Source of the DNA: Golubevia sp. BC0850
Taxonomy: Eukaryota; Basidiomycota; Exobasidiomycetes; Golubeviales; Golubeviaceae
NCBI GenBank assembly: GCA_012976225.1
Contig: JAAVVG010000048.1
Span: forward strand, 1-52,974
Length of the DNA stretch: 52,974 nucleotides
Direction of reading: 5' to 3'
The notes under the pieces are model-generated. The model saw only the letters and a program-made list of their open reading frames with translations, ran no database searches and had not been told where the DNA came from. Position numbers and translations under genes: made by a program. This document shows positions 38,501 to 49,192 of this stretch, piece after piece; the stretch's first letter is position 1; every line of letters begins with the position of its first letter.

Positions 38501-39763
38501 GTGTAAAACTATCTGTACTTAGCTGGGTAGCTCCATAAGAATTAATACCGCCCGAAGGGCCATCCATAATCCAGTAAGCTAGAGCTCGATCAGTAAGTAG
38601 CTCTCTAATATGCGCTCCGCGCGGTACTACTTTTCGTCGTTTACCAGTACTATCGTACTTATAAAATAGATCATAAAAGTAATTAAATGATTCTAGAGCT
38701 CGCGTTTTAAAAGCGATAGTTCTATATACTTTTCCTGTACGTTTATCGGGTTTACGAATATGAATTTTAGGAGTACCGCTCCTTCGGAGGAGCGCGCCCT
38801 GTAAGATTTTTGAATAGAATATAAATAGATTGTAGATAAGATGCATGTTCCGGATAACTTTGATCAAATCGAAGTCGAGTATTATGTGTAGGTTTATTTC
38901 GTTCTAGGCTCGCGCAATGGCTCCTAGAAGCGTACCTACTACAATATCCTTTTGAATTTGAGTAAGAGAAATTATAGAGATAATTCTAATACCGTGATTT
39001 AGTTTAATCGGGAGTCGAAGCCCCGTATCTATAAAAGTGTGTGAAGCATCTCTTCAAGGCAAAATCATCTAATTTTCATTAGATGCTGGACTATATCTTC
39101 AAGTTATTTTAATTGTAATAACTTGCACCACGTATAGTCTCTGAGGATCCTACTGTTCCAATGGATTTGGAGTTTGGTTTCCTGCTGATTATCCATTTAT
39201 TTCTTTAGTAGAATATCATCCATTACGATTATCACTTTTGTTACATAAAAGTACGTAAGGCTTTAGGAACTTCCAGCATACAGTGGTGTATACTCTTTTG
39301 ATATGAGAGTCTATAATTCACATTATAGTTAGGCCGGGAAGGGTTGACCTACAAACATAATTAGATAATTATCACCAGTTACTAGAACTAGCATAAAGAA
39401 TGTAAACATAGATAGGTAAGAAAAAAATCGTTGATTATGAGGATCACTACTCATATAATCAACAGAAAAGATATGTACTAGGGCTGATACCACTAGTACT
39501 GGTAGTAGCATAGATACAGTTAGACTATCAAACATGAACCCCCAAGAAACATCCATTAGTTCAGAATCAATCCAACTAGTAATGTTAATTGATACTGGAG
39601 AATCACATAGTCCAACTTCATAAAATGCTACAATAGCTAGTAGAGCTGATGTAATTAGGCATGAACAAGTGATAATATGTACACCTGTTACCCCAATTTT
39701 ACGTCCTATAAATCCTGCGACACAAGATCCAAAGATGGGTAGTAGTAGAAGTGTTAGATACAT
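35501..39763 (-). CDS. nad5: NADH dehydrogenase subunit 5, three exons
   Basis: Encodes the distal proton-pumping subunit of complex I, about 684 residues. Exons: 39347-39763 (139 codons, ends MFVG), 37997-38284 (96 codons, [11 protein letters not shown] to HTWLPD) and 35501-36850 ([18 protein letters not shown] to the stop). Junctions restore VG|WEGIG and LPD|AMEGP. The first intron ends in G as expected; the second must end in A if the alanine codon is intact, which is unusual. Family motifs: [24 protein letters not shown], split here into [12 protein letters not shown] and [12 protein letters not shown], then [15 protein letters not shown] and [14 protein letters not shown]. The C-terminal lateral helix region is present. 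It follows nad4L on the same strand, 118 nt away rather than overlapping it as in many ascomycetes. Confidence 0.95.
36851..37996 (-). mobile_element. Group I intron nad5-i2
   Basis: 1146 nt, inserted at LPD|AMEGP. The 3' core (36900-37130) shares long stretches with cox1-i1 and the rnl intron (gcgctcgtg, attattgttgacgtta, agtcgttgaa, cttagctgcaaatt). Confidence 0.9.
37184..37996 (-). pseudogene. LAGLIDADG ORF in nad5-i2, catalytic acids lost
   Basis: In frame with exon 2; one TGA at 37691-37693 splits an otherwise continuous frame (…YCAKG, TGA, DRKENI…), where Trp would be read in mould-type code. Motif 1 reads [12 protein letters not shown] where the usual form is VSDGN-like, so the aspartate is missing. 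Motif 2 reads [12 protein letters not shown] where DDG-like sequence is normal. Both changes hit catalytic acids while the rest of the fold ([27 protein letters not shown]) is kept. Confidence 0.85.
38285..38950 (-). pseudogene. Degenerate LAGLIDADG endonuclease in nad5-i1
   Basis: Pieces in two frames. Upstream, VVGTLLG is followed by GC sequence (38909-38921) and then [20 protein letters not shown] in a shifted frame; the first acidic motif (LLGDA-like) is lost at that point. Next, a 22-nt GC hairpin (38775-38796) shifts the frame again between KNLTG and [16 protein letters not shown]. Further on motif 2 is [16 protein letters not shown], with the acid before glycine replaced by Pro-Ser-Gly from a hairpin (38547-38564). 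Three hairpin-type changes in one ORF make an active endonuclease very unlikely. Confidence 0.85.
38285..39346 (-). mobile_element. Group I intron nad5-i1
   Basis: 1062 nt, inserted at VG|WEGIG. The 5' part (39100-39300) carries a tgctggaagttcc P element, an aatcagcaggaaacc R element and a ctcagagactatacg S element on the minus strand. Confidence 0.92.
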
Positions 39764-39881
39764 TTTAGTAGTTTATAATAAAAACAGTTTTTTTAATAAT
39801 AATAAACTGCTGTTTATAGGCAATTCTCCTTGGAAGAAAAAAAAAAACTGGTCTACGCATTAGTAACCTAAGATCCGGATT

Positions 39882-40163
39882 TTATTGTTTGACCGGGTCT
39901 CTAGCTAGAGAAATATTTCCTCGTAGACGGTAGTAAGCTACTAGAATACCTAGTCCAATTGCAGATTCTGCTCCAGCAATTGCAATGATATAAATACTAT
40001 ATGTTTGTCCTAGAATATCATCAAAACTATATGAACTTACTAGAACTAGTAGTGTAACTGCTAGTAGCATAATTTCAATAGAAATTAGCATAAGAATAAT
40101 GTTTTTTCGGTTTAGAACAAACCCTAGAATACCAATAATAAATAGAATAATAGATAGATTCAT
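39882..40163 (-). CDS. nad4L: NADH dehydrogenase subunit 4L
   Basis: Encodes a 93-residue, three-helix complex I subunit next to the proton path. Markers are IILMLISIEIMLLAV near residue 22 with the conserved membrane glutamate, and IAIAGAESAIGLGILVAYYR near 60 with the second one. ATG start at 40163. It lies between tRNA-Asp and nad5 on the same strand. Confidence 0.97.
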   Translation of the reverse strand: MNLSIILFIIGILGFVLNRKNIILMLISIEIMLLAVTLLVLVSSYSFDDILGQTYSIYIIAIAGAESAIGLGILVAYYRLRGNISLARDPVKQ

Positions 40164-40236
40164 TATAATTAATAGGATTATATAAAATACTACCTTTCGG
40201 TGAATATATAATCATTTTCCTCAAGGACTTTTATTA

Positions 40237-40310
40237 CGAGAACCACCAGATTCGAACTGGCATCGTCTAAACTGACAATTTAGGACATTAACCAATTATG
40301 CTAGATTCCC
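40237..40310 (-). tRNA. trnD(guc): tRNA-Asp(GUC)
   Basis: Acceptor GGGAATC/GGTTCTC, anticodon stem CTAAA/TTTAG with loop TTGTCAG (GUC). It is the first recognisable gene of the minus-strand block, back to back with rns. Confidence 0.94.
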
Positions 40311-40829
40311 TCCTTCTAGTCGGGAAACAAAGAGTCTTTGCTATACAGCACAGGCCTAGTATTGTTTCTCCTCCTTGGGGATTGCCCCTATCCGAAAGGA
40401 GGAGACATATTCTAAAAAGCCTGAGGAGAAATGTATAATAAAGGCGGGCCTACCATCATCCCTCCACCGCATACCCATTGTTTCCCGCCTAGGATGGGGC
40501 CCTGTTATATGAAAGTTGGAAGCCGCATTATAATAAAATTCGTGATTTAACCAATGATTATATCCTGGCTAATTCTATACTACTACATTTATTATTCCTA
40601 TAATAATAAATGGTTTATCATATTAGAAAGATTTGCTTCACCCCACCTTCGGATGGGGTGTAACAATGGAGGGAAGGCGCCCATTTTTTTTTGGCGAAGC
40701 CTAATTTTATAAAGGAATAGAATAAAATGATCACTATTATTGTGTATCCTATTTCAGTTAATAATATAATTAATTATATTATTAGTTCGGGGACTCCTTC
40801 CTAGTGTAACTATGGATAGGGCCAACCCA
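40311..40829. other. Divergent region between tRNA-Asp and rns
   Basis: About 520 bases where the minus-strand block and the plus-strand block diverge, so promoters for both directions are expected here. No promoter motif is recognised. Hairpin elements occur near 40310-40330, 40370-40410, 40455-40500, 40640-40670 and 40795-40815. Confidence 0.6.
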
Positions 40830-42306
40830 TATATTAAATATCTGTTTAATCTTAGCAGAGTTTGAACGTTATCTGGTAGTTTTACTCATGCAAGTTGAAT
40901 GATTTCCAAGTTGGAATCATGGCTAAAGGCGAGGACAAATAAGTACATACCCTTAGTTACCTAGGAATAAGGTATATATATTTATATAAAAAAGGTATAA
41001 CCTGACTAAGGATTGGCTTTATATTTAGCAGGTAGTTGGTATGGTAAAAGCATACCAAGCCTATAACGAATAGGAAAGAGCGAAAGCTTCAATTCCCGCA
41101 ATCGGTTTGAGAATAACCGATAGTGTCTTATAGACGCGCAGCAGAGGAGTATCTTGGGCAATGCTTGAAAAAGTGACCCAGCTAACCAGAACTCTAATCT
41201 AAATTAGATTATAGAGTGTCGTAAGGGAGGATAATGACGTTACCTTACTAATAGTCCAATCTAAGTCTCGTGCCAGCAGACGCGGTTAAACGAACTGGGC
41301 TAACGTTAAATTGAATTAATAGGTATTAAGGATCTGTAGGTTGTTTTATTATAATATAAAACTAGAATCTAATAGAGGTTAGCGGAATGCTAGGAGAAGG
41401 GATGATATCCATTGATATCTAGTAGAACACTAAAGGCGAAAGCAGCTAACCAAGTAAAGATTGACACTGAGGGATGAAAGTTTGGGGAGCAAAACGGATT
41501 AGATACCCGTGTAGTCCAAACCGTAAACTATTTACACTTATTATTTGGTACTTATGCAACCAGATAAAAAGCTAACTGCTGTATGTGTAACACCTTGTAA
41601 GTACAGTCTCAAGACAGAAAGCAAAAAGATTAGACCATCCTAAAGACCCGGAGTGGAGCATGTTGTTTAATACGATAATCCGCGTAAAATCTTACCTCTC
41701 CTTGAATGATTTAGATTATCCCTAGTTTATACTAGATTTCTCTAAAATCACAGGCGTTGCATGGCTGTCGGCAGTTCGTGTCGTGAGATGTCAGGTTGAG
41801 TCCGCCAACGAACGCAATCCCTATTCTAAGTTATAAATCTTAGAATTTGTCAAGAATAACTTGCATTTTGGGAATACGATAAGCCTTCATGACCCTTATG
41901 GAGTATGGGCTACAGACGTGCTACTTGGACTTAACAAACTGATGCAATATATATTTTTAAGCAAGAATTGCTTAAAAATACTACAATATAGAGCTAACCA
42001 GTAAATAAAGTAATATAAGGATCGTAGTCTGAAACTCGACTACGTGAATCAGGAATTCCGAGTAATCGTTGATAAGTACGCAACGGTGAACTATTATATT
42101 TGGGAGGTACTAACCGTCTATCAACTAAGGGTCATTCTGAACTTATGAACAATATTATTTAATTAATATTATCTTACGAAAAGAAAAATGAAAATTTTTG
42201 GTCTAATATACGATTTTTTAAAAACCTATTGGAGTAAGGAAGAGTTCCTCTTGGTAAGTTATAGCAAGGTAGCCGTAAGGGAACTTGCGGCTGATTGATA
42301 ATAATC
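40830..42306 (+). rRNA. rns: Small subunit ribosomal RNA
   Basis: Universal SSU stretches appear in order: agagtttgaacg near 40859, gtgccagcagacgcggttaa near 41271 (530 loop), ggattagatacccgtgtagtc near 41497 (790 loop, shown in part here as gattagatacccgtgtagtc), gagcatgttgtttaatacg near 41655, gtcgtgagatgtcaggttgag near 41779, and aaggtagccgtaagggaact near 42266. Ends are approximate. No intron is seen. It heads the plus-strand block. Confidence 0.95.
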
Positions 42307-42728
42307 ATATAACCCCCTTTTCCCCCAAAATATAGAGGCGAAGCTAGCACTTTGAAAGCACCACTTACCGTGATTTTTACGCACTTACCTAGTGAAAGAA
42401 AAAGGGGGGGGCTACTTCCTAGTAAAACTATGGGTGGGGCTGCCACCAAAATCAGGGTAGGCTCAGTATACCACCCGCGCACTTATCCATTGTTCTCCGA
42501 CTAGAAAGGAGTGCGCCTGCATTGGTTGACTAGAATGAAGGGTGGAAAGATGAGAGCTATTATAGAAAAGAAAATTTTTTTAATAAATGAAAATAAAAAG
42601 ATACCCGCCTAGCGCCTTTCTTTTTGCGTTAGTAAATAGCCAATTTATTTTATTATAAACTGGGAAAATAAAATAAATAGGCGCTAGCAGAGAGAAAAAT
42701 ACAGTATATTACATATACTGGATTATTT
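42307..42728. other. Spacer between rns and tRNA-Val
   Basis: No gene. Holds hairpin-element fragments (42395-42540) and a long imperfect stem-loop at about 42605-42690, with outer arms ctagcgcct and aggcgctag and inner AT-rich arms. It may help mature the rns 3' end. Confidence 0.6.
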
Positions 42729-42800
42729 AAGGGGATTAGTTGAGTGGTTTAACACCGGTCTTACACACTGGATACAGAGGTTCGATTCCTCTATTCCTTA
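42729..42800 (+). tRNA. trnV(uac): tRNA-Val(UAC), the only plus-strand tRNA
   Basis: Anticodon stem CCGGT/ACTGG with loop CTTACAC (UAC), T-arm AGAGG-TTCGATT-CCTCT. The acceptor (AAGGGGA/ATTCCTT) has G-T pairs and one mismatch next to the T-arm. Confidence 0.92.
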
Positions 42801-43360
42801 CAAAATTAAAATAGAAACTATCCATCGTAGTGAAACAATGAAAAGCATTTAACAATAAAATCTTATTCTAATCCAATAAAGTGTCCTACATCTCCGAAGG
42901 AGTCAACCAATGGAGGACCTAAAGACTGTATTACAGACTACTCCCATTATCTCAGAATAAAATAACAAAATGTCTTTACGCAGATTTTTTATAAAAGAAG
43001 GTAGTAAAAAGAAAACAAAATTATTGTATATATTTTATATATGTACTTCGTTATGTATATAGAAATTCTATTACGGTATATTTCTATCTTAGTACACTGC
43101 GCACTTTTCTATGTGTTCCTTATCCAAAAGCTGCCCGATATCTCCGGGGAAACAATGGGTGCAAAGCAACACAAATTACTATTGTACGCCTGGTGTCCCT
43201 CCTTCGAATGGCTTATTTATTTTTAGCCTTCGTAGTCCGGTGGTTACCGAAGTTCGCGCATTTTATCATGCATATATAAATATAATACTATATAATATAT
43301 TGTTAGTAAAAAATAAAATTAGTAATCTTAAATTAATAACAATAATATAATTATTATACA
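42801..43360. other. Spacer upstream of cox2
   Basis: 560 bases, AT-rich, with hairpin-element modules near 42825-42840, 42890-42910 and 43130-43210. Two overlapping short open frames show no family similarity and look non-coding. Confidence 0.6.
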
Positions 43361-44149
43361 ATGAACCTTCTATTTTTCCAATTTCTTGGACTTAGTCCAA
43401 TTTATAATGATGCACCACAACCATGGCAATTTGGATTTCAAGATGGTGCATCTCCAACACAAGAAGGTATTACAGAACTACATGATTCAATTTCTTTTTA
43501 TCTTGTAATTATTTGTTTCGGAGTACTATGGGTACTAGCTTCTTCTATTATTAATTTTAATAGTAATTCAACAAATAACGGAACAAGAAAATCACAAATT
43601 ATTTATAAATATGCTAATCATGGTACACTTATTGAACTAATTTGGACAATTACTCCTGCACTAGTTCTTATTGCTATTGCATTCCCTAGTTTTAAACTAC
43701 TATATCTTATGGATGAAGTAATTTCACCATCAATGACAATTAAAGCTGCTGGTCACCAATGGTACTGGTCATACGAATACTCAGATTTCATTAACGAAGA
43801 CGGAGAATCTGTAGAATTTGATTCATATATGGTTCCTGAAACTGATCTAGAAGATGGTCAACTACGACTCCTTGATGTTGATAACCGAGTAGTGGTACCT
43901 GTGGATACACATATTCGATTTATTGTAACAGGACAAGATGTAATTCATGATTTTGCTGTTCCTAGTCTAGGACTAAAAATTGATGCTGTTCCAGGACGAC
44001 TTAACCAAACTTCAGTACTAATTGAACGAGAAGGTGTATTCTATGGACAATGTTCAGAAATCTGTGGTGTTTACCATGGATTTATGCCTATTGCAATTGA
44101 AAGTGTTAGACCTGAAAAATATCTTTCATGGATTGATTCACTAGCTTAG
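43361..44149 (+). CDS. cox2: Cytochrome c oxidase subunit 2
   Basis: Encodes the 262-residue COX2, carrier of the CuA centre that receives electrons from cytochrome c. Two N-terminal membrane helices are followed by the intermembrane domain. The CuA ligands are visible as HDF near residue 187, [15 protein letters not shown] near 222-236 (Cys, Glu, Cys, His, Met), and the aromatic WYWSYEYSD near 128. Read codon by codon it has no TTA, TTG, ATA or TGA. It has two AGA codons, in NNGTRKSQ and [10 protein letters not shown]; relatives that I recall often have serine at the second position. ATG start, TAG stop. Confidence 0.98.
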   Translation: MNLLFFQFLGLSPIYNDAPQPWQFGFQDGASPTQEGITELHDSISFYLVIICFGVLWVLASSIINFNSNSTNNGTRKSQIIYKYANHGTLIELIWTITPALVLIAIAFPSFKLLYLMDEVISPSMTIKAAGHQWYWSYEYSDFINEDGESVEFDSYMVPETDLEDGQLRLLDVDNRVVVPVDTHIRFIVTGQDVIHDFAVPSLGLKIDAVPGRLNQTSVLIEREGVFYGQCSEICGVYHGFMPIAIESVRPEKYLSWIDSLA

Positions 44150-44758
44150 TTTACTTGATAGTGAAACAATGCTAAACGGCGCTCCCTCCCCCCTTTTGCC
44201 GAGGATAGCCCCCGCTCAATTACCTCTTTAGAGGGCAGGCTCCTTCATAGTAAAACAATGAGGTTACTCGCTAGTAAAACAATGGAAGGGTTCCTTCCGA
44301 AGGGTGGGACCTTGATTATTTTGACTACTCAAATCAGGAGCCCGAAGTTGGAGCTCTCTCTTAAGCATTTTTTATTATCCTCCTACCTAAGTTAGGAGGA
44401 TAATTTAACCGCAGTTGCTAGCATTGTTCCACTAGCAAGAGGGTGTCTATTTTCTTCGGTTTGGAAAAAACCAAGATAAATTGAGGTGACTAAACTTTTA
44501 AATAAGACAATACTATTAATTATACAATATACTTAGATTTTGCTCCAGCGCCTCCGGAGTCCCTCCTATTGTTTACCGATTAGTAGGGTGATTGGAGCGC
44601 GCTAAAATAAATTTAAATAACAGAGAAATCTGTATTCCATTAATTTATATTCGAAGTTATTGTCCGCTATTATCATAATACCGCAAGCGGTTAAAATAAC
44701 GCTATTTTGCCTTAATCGATAAATACTTAGAATACTAAATTTACATAACTTTAACTAA
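44150..44758. other. Spacer between cox2 and nad1
   Basis: 609 bases rich in hairpin-element modules (near 44155-44175, 44240-44310, 44375-44405, 44545-44600). No gene seen. Confidence 0.65.
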
Positions 44759-45748
44759 ATGCTATCTATTCTATACAATCTTCTAGAAATTCTAATTGTA
44801 CTAGTACCTATTCTACTAGCTGTAGCGTTTATGACTATTCTTGAACGTAAAGTAATGGCTTCAATGCAACGACGGATTGGTCCTAACATTGTAGGTTATT
44901 ATGGAGTACTACAACCGTTCGCAGATGCTCTAAAACTAGTAGTTAAAGAACAAATTATTCCATCACAATCCACAAAAGGGCTATTTATTTTTGCACCTAT
45001 GATTTCACTAATTTTTAGTCTACTTGGATGGGGTGTTATTCCATTTGGCCCAGGGCTAACTCTATCTGATTTTTCACTAGGGATTCTTTATTCTCTAGCT
45101 CTATCATCTATTGGAGTTTATGGAATTCTATTTGCGGGATGGTCTGCTAATTCGAAATATGCATTCCTAGGATCTCTACGATCTACTGCTCAAATGATTA
45201 GTTATGAACTAATTTATAGTACAGCTGTACTAGCTGTTATTCTACTATGTGGAACATTCAATATTACTGAAATTATTGAGGCACAACAAAATGTATGGTA
45301 TATTATTCCACTACTACCAATTTTCATTCTATTTTTTATTTCAGCTCTAGCTGAAACTAACCGTACTCCATTTGATCTCCCTGAAGCTGAATCAGAACTA
45401 GTTGCTGGATTTATGACAGAACACTCGGGAATGATTTTTGTATTCTTCTTTCTAGCTGAATATGGAAGTATTGTACTTATGTCTACATTTACTGCTATTC
45501 TATTCCTAGGTGGTTATAATCTACCAGAACTATTTACTAATGATACATTCATTAATCTTCAAAGTATTGCTCTAGCTATTAAAGCAGTTCTATTTATGTT
45601 TGTTTTTGTTTGGATTCGAGCAACTCTGCCTCGAATGCGATATGATTCACTTATGGTATTCTGTTGGACAGGACTACTACCAGTTGCAATTGCACTACTA
45701 ATTCTAGTTCCTAGTATCCTTATGGCATTTGATATTTCTCCTTACTAG
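44759..45748 (+). CDS. nad1: NADH dehydrogenase subunit 1
   Basis: Encodes the 329-residue complex I subunit that forms the quinone-entry channel. Markers: ILERKVMASMQRRIGPN near residue 28, QPFADALKL near 50, AETNRTPFDLPEAESELVAGF near 200 (given as ETNRTPFDLPEAESELVAG), and IRATLPRMRYDSLM near 285. Read codon by codon it has no TTA, TTG, ATA, AGA or TGA; leucine is almost always CTA or CTT. ATG start, TAG stop, no intron. Confidence 0.98.
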   Translation: MLSILYNLLEILIVLVPILLAVAFMTILERKVMASMQRRIGPNIVGYYGVLQPFADALKLVVKEQIIPSQSTKGLFIFAPMISLIFSLLGWGVIPFGPGLTLSDFSLGILYSLALSSIGVYGILFAGWSANSKYAFLGSLRSTAQMISYELIYSTAVLAVILLCGTFNITEIIEAQQNVWYIIPLLPIFILFFISALAETNRTPFDLPEAESELVAGFMTEHSGMIFVFFFLAEYGSIVLMSTFTAILFLGGYNLPELFTNDTFINLQSIALAIKAVLFMFVFVWIRATLPRMRYDSLMVFCWTGLLPVAIALLILVPSILMAFDISPY

Positions 45749-46573
45749 ATAATATATATATATATCTCCTTCTATTTTTTAAGCGAGAAAAATATAGAAA
45801 AGAATATGGGGCTGCCCTCCTTACAATGCACCCCTTACAAAGTTAGGGATACCCTTCGAAGAAAATATTGCCACCATTCTTTCCCTAGCAAGGAACGTCA
45901 GAGTCGTTATATATATTGTATATATATATGTATCTATATACACATATATCATTATATATCAAATATAAACCTCCATATAATAATTTAAATTATTGCTCCC
46001 CCTTTTTTTGCTAGCGAAACTATTCTAGGGTGACGTCCACCCATTATTGCACTAAGAAGAGTGGAGCGCTATCTTCTCCGCATTAATAAATAATTAGTAC
46101 TTATTTATATGTATATTATAGTAGTAGGCTATATATCACTATTTTATTAAGTCCAAATTATATTTATGTTAATAATATAAGTGATGAATAGATAATCGAA
46201 GCCACTTTTTTTATAAAAATAAAAGAATATTTCTCCTCGCTACTTGTATGGAGAGCTTAGTATTAAGGTTAATTATTAACGATATAATAATAATTCGCTT
46301 ACTAATTTATTTTGATTTATAGTTAAAAAGATTACCCTCTTTGTTTCAATTGCTTCCTTCTTTCAAATAAAAATAAAAGATGAGAACCAGCTTATTAATA
46401 AAACAATACTAGAAATGAAATTCTAGATTGGATGAATATTATTTATACGGTCTTACACACTTATTATATATTTATATATAAATAGCAAATAAATAAATAA
46501 GTATATTAATAAGTAAATAATACTTATCATTTAAAGCAAAAATCTCTTACAGAGAATAACTATTATTTAATCG
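45749..46573. other. Spacer between nad1 and atp8
   Basis: 825 bases, very AT-rich with TA repeats (45755-45770, 45910-45960). Few GC elements (46010-46070). No gene or tRNA fold seen. Confidence 0.6.
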
Positions 46574-46720
46574 ATGCCTCAACTACTTCCATTCTTTTTC
46601 GTTAACCAAATTTCATTTGCATTTGTAGGACTATTCGTAATGATTTATATTATGAGTCGTTATGTTCTTCCTGCATTTCTTGAACTATTTGTTACACGAA
46701 TGTATATCACAAAACTGTAG
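46574..46720 (+). CDS. atp8: ATP synthase subunit 8
   Basis: A 48-codon gene, [17 protein letters not shown] then a membrane helix, then [15 protein letters not shown] with the positive C-terminal end. The MPQL start, single helix and length are typical of ATP8, a stator component of F1Fo ATP synthase in the inner membrane. It precedes atp6 on the plus strand. ATG start, TAG stop. Confidence 0.96.
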   Translation: MPQLLPFFFVNQISFAFVGLFVMIYIMSRYVLPAFLELFVTRMYITKL

Positions 46721-47475
46721 AAACGTAAATTAAATTATTGATTAATATAACCATACATCAAACTATGACTATACTTACATTTAACCTAATTTTTTATACG
46801 CTTTTACATACATATGAAACAACATATATCTATAGTAATATAGATACATTTATAACTAGCAGATATTATTCTGGGGACTCCTAATGAAGAACCATCTAAC
46901 TATTTATAATACTCTACTATATGCCCTATTTATTTTTATTTTTAGAGAAAGGATTCGAAGGGGCCACCCTCCATTATTTCACACTGACTTTATTATATAT
47001 TTATAATTTCATTTTATCCTATTATACTAATTGTCAACATTCTATGTTTTTTCAACTAAAATAGATGACAGCTATAGAATAATCATTTACAAACCCCCCC
47101 CCCCCTTTTTCCCAAACATTTTATTTTATTTTAAACCCCTGCTTATAATTATTAATTTGAAGGCAGTTATTTTCTAATAATTTATTTGAGTAATAAAACA
47201 AAAATCTATTCTGAGACCATCTTAATCACTTTTATACGTAGCGTGTACGATACTAATATCATAACACACTTGCATTAATTATAATTATAATACCAATATC
47301 TCAATTGTTTCTTCCTTTCTATTCTTTATTCAGGTTTCTTCGCATGGAAGGGCGGATGCCTATAATTGTTACACTATCAGGCAGGTGCTCCTTCCTAGTG
47401 AAACGGGTGCACGCCTCATAAATAAAAGTGATAGAACAGAATCTTGCCTACGAATCTGGGCTTAAAACACATAAA
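46721..47475. other. Spacer between atp8 and atp6
   Basis: 755 bases, AT-rich, with a long C run at 47094-47105 and hairpin-element fragments near 47340-47415. No gene recognised. Confidence 0.6.
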
Positions 47476-48246
47476 ATGTCAACATTTCAACTAATTCATT
47501 CACCTCTAGAACAATTTGAAGTAACAAGTCTAATTGCTCTAAATATGCCTATTCTAGGTTATATTAATCTATCACTAACAAACCTGGGACTATATACAAT
47601 TATTGCTGTATATCTAGCACTAGGACTACATTTTGTAGCCAACAACAACAAACAACTAATTCCTAGTCGATGGAGTATCTCACTAGAAAGTAGTTTTGCG
47701 TCAGTACATGGACTAGTTAAAGCTCAAATCGGAGCCGCTAATGAAATGTATCTACCATTCATTTATTCACTATTTTTCTTCATTCTATTTGCTAACCTAA
47801 GTGGTAACATTCCTTATGGATTTACTGTTGCAACTTCTATTGTAGTTAGTCTAGGTCTAAGTGTAACTATCTTTATTGGGGTTACAATTCTTGGTCTACA
47901 ACTACATAAAGTACATTTCTTCTCATACTTTGTACCTTCAGGTACACCTCTAGCTCTAGTACCTCTACTAGCACCTATTGAACTAATTTCTTATCTAGCA
48001 CGAGCAGTATCTCTAGGAGTTCGGCTATTTGCAAACATGACAGCGGGACATACACTGCTTAAAATTCTATCAGGATTCCTAGCACCAATGTTTACATCAA
48101 GTGCAATTATGGCTGTTGTTACACTAATTCCATTCTCCGTATTTGTAGCTCTTATCGGTCTTGAAATTGCTGTATCATTCATCCAAGCTTATGTATTCTG
48201 TATCCTTACAGCTTCATACCTAAAAGATGCTATTGATCTTCATTAA
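47476..48246 (+). CDS. atp6: ATP synthase subunit 6
   Basis: Encodes the 256-residue subunit a of the Fo proton channel. Family markers: HSPLEQFEV at the N-terminus, GNIPYGFT near residue 118, and SLGVRLFANMTAGHTLLKIL near 180 with the essential arginine. The ATG at 47476 (MSTFQLIHSPLEQFEV) is chosen over an upstream GTG at 47428: the extra 16 codons do not resemble the family and include ATA, which the core genes avoid. Codon by codon the gene has no TTA, TTG, ATA or AGA. No displaced 3' tail is seen here. Confidence 0.97.
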   Translation: MSTFQLIHSPLEQFEVTSLIALNMPILGYINLSLTNLGLYTIIAVYLALGLHFVANNNKQLIPSRWSISLESSFASVHGLVKAQIGAANEMYLPFIYSLFFFILFANLSGNIPYGFTVATSIVVSLGLSVTIFIGVTILGLQLHKVHFFSYFVPSGTPLALVPLLAPIELISYLARAVSLGVRLFANMTAGHTLLKILSGFLAPMFTSSAIMAVVTLIPFSVFVALIGLEIAVSFIQAYVFCILTASYLKDAIDLH

Positions 48247-49192
48247 TTAAATAAATATTATATTAGGAAAATAGTTTACTGATATAATTTCGTACTCCCC
48301 CTTTTTTAACAAAGCCAATTTTAATTTATATAAATTAAGAATTATAAATAATATTGTACTGCCACCACGTTTAAAAAATAAATAAAAAATAATACTTATT
48401 ATTAAATCGTGGACCCATTGTTTCACTAGGAGAGTAAGAGACGCTGCACTTCTACTTTAGTACTCTCCGAGAAGGAGGCTGCAGGGGCATGAGGGAAAGC
48501 TTATTTATTTTATTTATAAGTTGAGTATAATAAATATAAAATGGGCCAGAGCTATATATGTTCGATTAACAGGTGTTTGTGTTTTAGGACTATATATATT
48601 GCTCCATAGTGATAAGTAGTTTCTTTTTCTTAAGATCTAGATTATCATTTCTTGGGTTTTCAATAACACTTGCAGATACAACGTAGAAATTACAGGTAGT
48701 CCAGCTTTATTTAATTAAGAGGTATACTAACCAGAACTGTATTGTTTTCTATTATCTATAATATCATACAAGTTGTAGGTTAAGGAGAATACGGCTCCGA
48801 AGGGTTCCACATATCCATATCTATTTTCCTCATTGTCACTAATTAGGCATACACCTACGTAAGTTTTTTAGGTAGTAGCATTTTTACTATATTCCAAAAA
48901 AATACTTTTTTATGAACAGGCCATCCTTGTTTCACTAGGAGAAATCAGTTTTTAACTTCTTTATCTCGGCGAAATAGGTTATGACTGGTAATTTTTTCCC
49001 ATCCCATGTAAAAAGAGTGCCCTCAGGTGTATTTTATTGTATAAATTAGTTCTATCAAAATTACATACTATATAAATATAGTAGGGGGAGAACATAGATC
49101 TATAGATCTATGTTCTCCTGAACATTTAATGCGCGTAGAGTGGGACGCGATTCAAATCATATTCTATACTATGAGTATAGAATACTTTAAAA
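48247..49192. other. Convergent spacer between atp6 and the atp9-linked GIY-YIG ORF
   Basis: 946 bases where plus- and minus-strand transcripts meet, so transcription ends are expected. Contains hairpin-element fragments (48410-48490, 48795-48815, 48920-48945) and the 32-nt palindrome at 49087-49118. No gene seen. Confidence 0.65.
49087..49118. repeat. Perfect 32-nt palindrome
   Basis: ggagaacatagatcta is followed at once by its exact reverse complement. It lies about 75 bases past the stop of the GIY-YIG ORF. It could form a cruciform or a strong RNA hairpin acting as a 3' end signal. Confidence 0.9.

Noticed and set aside
47428-47475. In-frame extension of atp6 from a GTG codon
   Set aside because: It contains ATA, which the checked core genes avoid, and the ATG at 47476 gives a family-like start.
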